Origin: an uncultured Flavobacteriales bacterium
GTDB taxonomy: Bacteria; Bacteroidota; Bacteroidia; Flavobacteriales_F; PHOS-HE28
Direction of reading: 5' to 3'
DNA length: 64,000 nucleotides
Assembly: GCA_937872175.1 (NCBI GenBank)
Contig: CALMPI010000018.1
Location: 96,985-160,984, forward strand
A model generated the notes under the pieces. It did not search any database. It saw only the letters and a list, made by a program, of their open reading frames with translations, and was not told the DNA's origin. Within the stretch, counting starts at the first letter, position 1. Each line of letters opens with the position of its first letter. Positions 59,927 to 64,000 of the stretch are shown one piece after another. The position numbers were made by a program, and so were the translations under genes.

Positions 59927-60226
59927 TCACTCGAACTTCCTGGACTTCCACCCGCCCTCCCCGCGTTTGTTATGATACACTGCTCGTATCCGGAGCTCTT
60001 CCGGCAGGACCCGGAAAAACACACGATAAGGAAACCTCCGCACCTTCATGGACCCGGTCTTCCTCCGCCTGAAGGCCTCGCTGGTCATTGCCTTGTCACG
60101 AACGTGATCGATCACCGCAGTGACCTCGGCCCTGAACTTGGCGCCCCACCTTGGCCTGCGCTCCTCAATGTACCATTCGGCCTCGCGCATTTCCCGCAGA
60201 GCCGCTGGATGGAACCGGACGATCAT
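59927..60226 (-). CDS. ParE/RelE-family toxin
   Basis: 99 residues. FHPAALREMREAEWYIEERR is the usual helix hairpin; the core strands are MKVRRFPYRVFFRVLPEELR and IRAVYHNKR, with the conserved R-x-FPY and H-x-x-R residues. Such toxins hit gyrase (ParE) or cut mRNA on the ribosome (RelE); the family line is not decided. The start overlaps the antitoxin stop by 4 bases (ATGA), the usual order for this class. Confidence 0.88.
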   Translation of the reverse strand: MIVRFHPAALREMREAEWYIEERRPRWGAKFRAEVTAVIDHVRDKAMTSEAFRRRKTGSMKVRRFPYRVFFRVLPEELRIRAVYHNKRGEGGWKSRKFE

Positions 60227-60612
60227 TCTCCGCTGCGCTGCTTCTCGCGGTCACCATCCAGGATGGCCTGCACGTCCTCCCACGTGTAGCCCTTCACCTT
60301 GCCGCTGTCCATTTCCTGGTCGCGCCTGCGCAGTTCCGCGATCTCCTCTGGCGATAGCTCGTCGTCCAGGTCGCAACCCTCGTATTCCTCCTTCACGGCG
60401 TCCACGATCGCACGCACCTCGTCCAAGGTGAAAAGCTTCTGGCCTTTCGGCAGGTAGTCGGCCCCGCCTTCCTTCACCACGGCCAGGTGGTCATTCGGCA
60501 CCGCATACGTCGGCGGACCGTCCAGCAGGCGCTTCAGGGCAAGCAGGCGCGCTTCGTCCTCCAGCAGGGCGATACGTTCCAGCAGTTCCAATTTGAGGGT
60601 CTTCAGATCCAT
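60223..60612 (-). CDS. Antitoxin of ParE/RelE-type module
   Basis: 129 residues. The N-terminal helix MDLKTLKLELLERIALLED may mediate dimers or DNA contact. The C-terminal SPEEIAELRRRDQEMDSGK and KGYTWEDVQAIL match antitoxins of the unstable-antitoxin type that wrap their toxin. Start ATG at 60612; no strong -7 box was seen. The gene precedes and overlaps the toxin gene. Confidence 0.82.
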   Translation of the reverse strand: MDLKTLKLELLERIALLEDEARLLALKRLLDGPPTYAVPNDHLAVVKEGGADYLPKGQKLFTLDEVRAIVDAVKEEYEGCDLDDELSPEEIAELRRRDQEMDSGKVKGYTWEDVQAILDGDREKQRSGE

Positions 60613-60673
60613 GGCGGGCGGGGCTTCTTCCAAAAGTAAGGGCTTGGCACAGCCATAAATGGACGGGGGCAAT

Positions 60674-60720
60674 GGACGGGGATGGACGCTGCCCGGCATC
60701 GGCAGCGTCCATCCCCGTCC
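60674..60720. repeat. 20-bp perfect inverted repeat upstream of paaZ
   Basis: Arms 60674-60693 and 60701-60720 match perfectly with a 7-base loop. It lies between the divergent antitoxin and paaZ genes, 30 bases before the paaZ -7 box. GGACGGGG also occurs just before it (60661-60668). Could be an operator, a roadblock or a 5' remnant of a REP element. Confidence 0.65.
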
Positions 60721-60750
60721 CTCAGGGCCCATTCAGTTGGCACCACCGTT

Positions 60751-60758
60751 TACCTTCG
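60751..60758 (+). promoter_or_regulatory. -7 box of paaZ
   Basis: TACCTTCG, ending 5 bases before the ATG at 60764. Confidence 0.55.
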
Positions 60759-60763
60759 CCACC

Positions 60764-62836
60764 ATGCAGTTGCAGAACTACATCGCCGGCCAATGGATCG
60801 CCGGTTCCGGGAAACAAGCCGAACTCCTCGACGCCTCCACCGGCGAGCTCGTCGCCACCACCTCCTCCACCGGCCTCGACTTCGCCGCCATGCTCCACTA
60901 CGCCCGCACCGTGGGCGGTCCCAAGCTGCGGAAGATGACCTTCCCCGAGCGCGGACGCATGCTGAAGGCCCTGGCCCTGTACCTGATGGAGCGCAAGGAC
61001 ACCTACTACACCATCAGCTACAAGACCGGCGCCACCAAGGCCGACAGCTGGGTGGACATCGAGGGCGGCATCGGCAACCTCTTCGCCAACGCCAGTTTGC
61101 GCCGCACCCTGGGCAACATGCCCTTCTACGTGGACGGCGAGGCCATCAAGACCAGCAAGACCGGCAGCTTCATCGGCCACCACATCATGGTGCCCAAGGA
61201 GGGCGTGGCCGTGCACATCAACGCCTTCAACTTCCCCATCTGGGGCATGCTGGAGAAGTGCGCCGTGAACTGGATGGCCGGCGTGCCCGCCGTGGTGAAG
61301 CCCGCCACCGTCACCAGCTACCTCACCGAGGCCATGGTGAAGGACATCATCGCCAGCGGCATCCTGCCCGAAGGCGCCCTGCAACTCATCGTGGGCAGCG
61401 CCGGTGATCTCCTCGACCACGTGATGAGCCAGGACGTGGTCACCTTCACCGGCAGCGCCAGCACGGGCCGCATGCTCAAACGCCACGACCGCCTCATCGA
61501 CGAGAGCGTGCCCTTCAACATGGAGGCCGACAGCCTCAACGCCATCGTGCTCGGCCCCGACGCCGTGCCCGGCACCGAGGAGTACGACCTCTTCATCAAG
61601 GAGGTGGGCCGCGAGATCACCCTGAAGTGCGGGCAGCGCTGCACCGGCGCGCGCCGCATCCTGGTGCCGCAGAACCTCATCGAGGACGTGCAGATCGCCC
61701 TGGGCAAGCGCCTGGCCGGCACCGTGATCGGCGACCCGCGTGCGGAAGGTGTTCGCATGGGCGCGCTGGCCGGCACCGCGCAACGCGAAGAGGTGAAGCG
61801 CGCGCTGGCCGAACTGCTCAAGGCCTCGCAGGTGGTGTACGGCGACCCCGACAGCGTGAACGTGACGGGAGCTGATGTGGCCAAGGGCGCCTTCATGAGC
61901 CCCATCCTGCTGCTCAACCCCGATCCCTGGAAGAACCAGCAGAGCCACAACGTGGAGGCCTTCGGTCCGGTGAGCACCCTGATGCCCTACACCGACCTGG
62001 ACGATGCCGTGGCCCTCACCAAGCTGGGCAAGGGCTCCCTGGTGGCCACCATCGCCACCTACGATGACAAGCTTGCCCAGCAGTTCGTGTGGGGCGCCGC
62101 CAGCCACCACGGCCGCATGCTGGTGCTGAACCGCGACATGGCCAAGGAGAACACCGGCCACGGCTCGCCCCTGGCCACGCTGGTGCACGGCGGCCCCGGC
62201 CGCGCGGGCGGCGGCGAGGAGATGGGCGGCAAGCGCGGCGTGCTGCACTACCTGCAGCGCACCGCCATCCAGGGCAGCCCAACCACCATCACCGCGCTCA
62301 CCCAGCAGTACCAGCAGGGCGCCACGTACCATCCGCCGTACGGCGGACAGCACCCCTTCCGCCTGCACTTCGAGGAGCTCAACATCGGCGACACGCTGAT
62401 CACCGAGAAGCACCTGGTGACGCTGCAGAACGTGGAGGACTTCGCCGCGCTCAGCGGCGACCGCTTCTACGCCCACATGGACGCCAACAGCCTCGATGGC
62501 ACCCCCTTCACCGGCCGCGTGGCGCACGGCTACTTCATCCTCTCGCGGGCGGCCGGCCTGTTCGTGGACCCGCCCAAGGGACCGGTGCTGCTCAACTACG
62601 GCATCGAGGAGTGCCGGTTCTTGAAGCCGGTGTACCCGGGTTCAACGATCCAGGTGAAGTTCACCTGTCGCGAGAAGCTGGACCAGGAGAAGCGGCCGAA
62701 GACCGCCGACTCACCGAAGGGTGCGGATGTGGCGCGGGGCATCGTCAAGTGGCTGGTGGACGTGGTGGATGAAACGGGCGAGACCGTGGCGCTGGCGACG
62801 ATCTTGACGATGGTGAAGAAGCTGGATCAGTCGTAG
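60764..62836 (+). CDS. paaZ: PaaZ: oxepin-CoA hydrolase / 3-oxo-5,6-dehydrosuberyl-CoA semialdehyde dehydrogenase
   Basis: 690 residues, a two-domain enzyme of aerobic phenylacetate breakdown. Residues 1 to about 520 are an aldehyde dehydrogenase: INAFNFPIWGMLEKCA, VKPATVTSYLTE, VTFTGSASTGRML and the catalytic cysteine in KCGQRCTGARRI. Residues about 535-690 are a MaoC-type hydratase with FAALSGDRFYAHMD and GRVAHGYFILSRAAGLF, which opens the oxepin ring. The rest of the paa genes are absent here, though a PaaY-like protein is at 38703. Terminator-like hairpin follows. Confidence 0.93.
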   Translation: MQLQNYIAGQWIAGSGKQAELLDASTGELVATTSSTGLDFAAMLHYARTVGGPKLRKMTFPERGRMLKALALYLMERKDTYYTISYKTGATKADSWVDIEGGIGNLFANASLRRTLGNMPFYVDGEAIKTSKTGSFIGHHIMVPKEGVAVHINAFNFPIWGMLEKCAVNWMAGVPAVVKPATVTSYLTEAMVKDIIASGILPEGALQLIVGSAGDLLDHVMSQDVVTFTGSASTGRMLKRHDRLIDESVPFNMEADSLNAIVLGPDAVPGTEEYDLFIKEVGREITLKCGQRCTGARRILVPQNLIEDVQIALGKRLAGTVIGDPRAEGVRMGALAGTAQREEVKRALAELLKASQVVYGDPDSVNVTGADVAKGAFMSPILLLNPDPWKNQQSHNVEAFGPVSTLMPYTDLDDAVALTKLGKGSLVATIATYDDKLAQQFVWGAASHHGRMLVLNRDMAKENTGHGSPLATLVHGGPGRAGGGEEMGGKRGVLHYLQRTAIQGSPTTITALTQQYQQGATYHPPYGGQHPFRLHFEELNIGDTLITEKHLVTLQNVEDFAALSGDRFYAHMDANSLDGTPFTGRVAHGYFILSRAAGLFVDPPKGPVLLNYGIEECRFLKPVYPGSTIQVKFTCREKLDQEKRPKTADSPKGADVARGIVKWLVDVVDETGETVALATILTMVKKLDQS

Positions 62837-62854
62837 GGGATGATGAGGGCGTGC

Positions 62855-62877
62855 CCCCGCCTCAAATGCAGGCGGGG
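62855..62877 (+). terminator. Hairpin after paaZ
   Basis: 8-bp perfect stem CCCCGCCT/AGGCGGGG with a 7-base loop, 18 bases past the stop. Confidence 0.65.
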
Positions 62878-62880
62878 TCC

Positions 62881-62933
62881 GGCTTTCCGCTGCAAGTCCT
62901 CGCTCGTACCTCGCTGCGGGCTTTCCGCTTCAA
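62881..62933. repeat. Repeated GGCTTTCCGCT word in spacer
   Basis: GGCTTTCCGCTGCAA (62881-62895) recurs as GGCTTTCCGCTTCAA (62919-62933), 38 bases apart. No gene. It marks the end of the GC-rich block; from about 62940 the base composition falls. Confidence 0.45.
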
Positions 62934-62980
62934 TCCGTCACGCGAAATTCGTCTTGTACAATTGAAACTGCTCCAAACCT

Positions 62981-64000
62981 ATGTCAAAGTCGATTCTGAG
63001 ACTTCAAGACCCCACTGATCCGGAGTCAGCTTATCTGCTGGAGACCTTGTTGGAACGTGCCGTCAGCGCGCGTTGCGGTGGGGCTGCATTCGCTTGGGCA
63101 ACTGAAGCAGGTGTTCGCTTGCTCATTCGCGATGCTGTCTTCGAGCGCTTCCTGAAGAATTATCCTTTCGATTTAGTAGTCGGTGTTGATACCACGACCA
63201 CACCGGAAGCACTTGACGCTTTGCAAAAGGCCGAGCTTGAACTGAGTGGTTTACGCGTACGGGTCTTCATCTCACCATCTAATGCCTCCTTGTTCCATCC
63301 GAAGATGACTTGGTTCGGTGAGCGCGATGGTGGAAGCCTGGTTGTGGGATCCGGAAACTTGACTGGCGCGGGGCTCCGACAGAACTGGGAAGCGTATGCG
63401 TTGTGCCCATTGAGCGTTGCAGAGACAGCAGAACTCAAGGGCCAATGGGAAGCTTGGACTACTACCCACTCATCCCGGTTGCATGCCTTGAATTCTGCTG
63501 AAGCTTTGGCTCGGGCGGAACTCAATCGCGGTGGCTGGGGTGCGCGTCGGCGTTCAGTTCCTACAGCGGCACCGTTGCTCAATCCCCAGGATACACCGGT
63601 GCTAGTTGCAGAGATTCCACGAAGTGATAACCGCTGGAAGCAAGCCAACTTCGACAAAGACAACTATGAGAACTACTTTGGTGCAAAGGTGGGAACCCAG
63701 CGGAGAATGTTGTTCCAGTGGTTGCAACCAGGTGGAGCACTCGCCGAGGTAGAAAGCCGCCCAAGTGTGCAGGTCGCAAGCCATAACTGGCGTTTCGAGC
63801 TGAATGCAGCTGCTGACCTTCCGTACCCAGATAATGGAAGACCAATTGGTATCTTCCTGCGAATTGCGGAGCGCACTTTCCTCTACACTTTGTCTATGCC
63901 AGGGGACGAGCATAATGCACGTCTTGCAGCGTTCCTGACAAGCAAATGTGTAAGCACCCCCTTTTTAGGCGCAGTGCATTGTAAAGGTACTTCTTGGTGT
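62981..64000 (+). CDS. PLD-type nuclease-like protein, 3' end cut by window
   Basis: 340 codons are open from the ATG at 62981 to the right edge, with no stop. A phospholipase D-like motif is clear: LFHPKMTWF gives H106 and K108, and VVGSGNLTGAGLRQNWE gives the G-S-x-N-x-T-x-x-G and N-x-E residues. This HxK...GSxN form is used by PLD nucleases and by N-terminal domains of defence or helicase proteins. A second half motif was not reached. GC is visibly lower than in the rest of the window, which suggests transfer. No -7 box is clear. The target and partners lie beyond the edge. Confidence 0.8.
   Translation, partial: MSKSILRLQDPTDPESAYLLETLLERAVSARCGGAAFAWATEAGVRLLIRDAVFERFLKNYPFDLVVGVDTTTTPEALDALQKAELELSGLRVRVFISPSNASLFHPKMTWFGERDGGSLVVGSGNLTGAGLRQNWEAYALCPLSVAETAELKGQWEAWTTTHSSRLHALNSAEALARAELNRGGWGARRRSVPTAAPLLNPQDTPVLVAEIPRSDNRWKQANFDKDNYENYFGAKVGTQRRMLFQWLQPGGALAEVESRPSVQVASHNWRFELNAAADLPYPDNGRPIGIFLRIAERTFLYTLSMPGDEHNARLAAFLTSKCVSTPFLGAVHCKGTSWC

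Noticed and set aside
1..64000. CRISPR arrays, rRNA genes, intact transposases, riboswitches
   Set aside because: No regularly spaced repeats, rRNA sequence, transposase motifs or known riboswitch cores were recognised on either strand.

Overview
The window looks like chromosomal DNA from a GC-rich member of the Bacteroidota, probably a Flavobacteriales-type lineage. Three things support this: -7 promoter boxes of the TAnnTTTG type, a PorQ homologue plus several secreted proteins with type IX secretion (T9SS) style tails, and typical Bacteroidota families (BshA, long-form IspH, TonB receptor with a carboxypeptidase-regulatory domain, S1 with six repeats). By eye GC is about two thirds throughout, except the last kilobase (62981-64000), which is clearly lower. 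No rRNA, CRISPR array, intact insertion sequence or prophage was seen. Two tRNA genes are present: Lys(UUU) and Leu(GAG).

Layout. 1-5.5 kb: end of a secreted SGNH/PKD protein, a phosphoribosyltransferase, shikimate kinase, the two tRNA genes with a duplicated tRNA-Leu 3' end, and a class III CoA-transferase. 5.4-12.3 kb: bshA, membrane proteins, and two histidine-degradation genes (hutI, ftcD) separated by a CPBP protease and a secreted protein. 12.4-17.3 kb: a membrane patatin-like lipase, a BadF-type kinase, a LuxR-type response regulator with a palindromic operator, and rnz. 17.3-25.4 kb: a T9SS cargo protein and STAS protein, pyrR-pyrB, rpsA, ispH, cmk and porQ. 25.4-38.7 kb: a set of genes whose upstream regions carry 11-bp-spaced TTAACA-like direct repeats (TonB receptor, beta-helix lipoprotein, OprO/P porin, PhoU-like plus PiT transporter), interleaved with queA, lon and a GlmU-like gene. 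I infer a phosphate (Pho) regulon. 38.7-46.3 kb: gamma-carbonic-anhydrase-like protein, cation/proton antiporter, a response regulator-response regulator-kinase cluster, an NYN-cold-shock fusion and a second kinase. 46.3-54.5 kb: prolyl oligopeptidase, acetyltransferase, FAD monooxygenase-ECF sigma pair, Crp-type regulator, DUF4010 protein and a beta-helix T9SS protein. 54.5-64 kb: a kelch remnant, a dockerin-like T9SS protein, a DUF389 protein, an ABC transporter, an antitoxin-toxin-antitoxin cluster, paaZ, and the start of a low-GC PLD-type nuclease gene that may open a defence island.

Two patterns run across the window. First, at least twelve genes have a TACCTT(T/C)G-type -7 box only 4-8 bases before the start codon, which predicts leaderless or near-leaderless mRNAs. 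Second, gene junctions are tight, with many ATGA/GTGA 4-base overlaps (pyrR-pyrB, STAS-T9SS cargo, the two response regulators, antitoxin-toxin). All functional calls come from reading the translated sequence. No database search was run.
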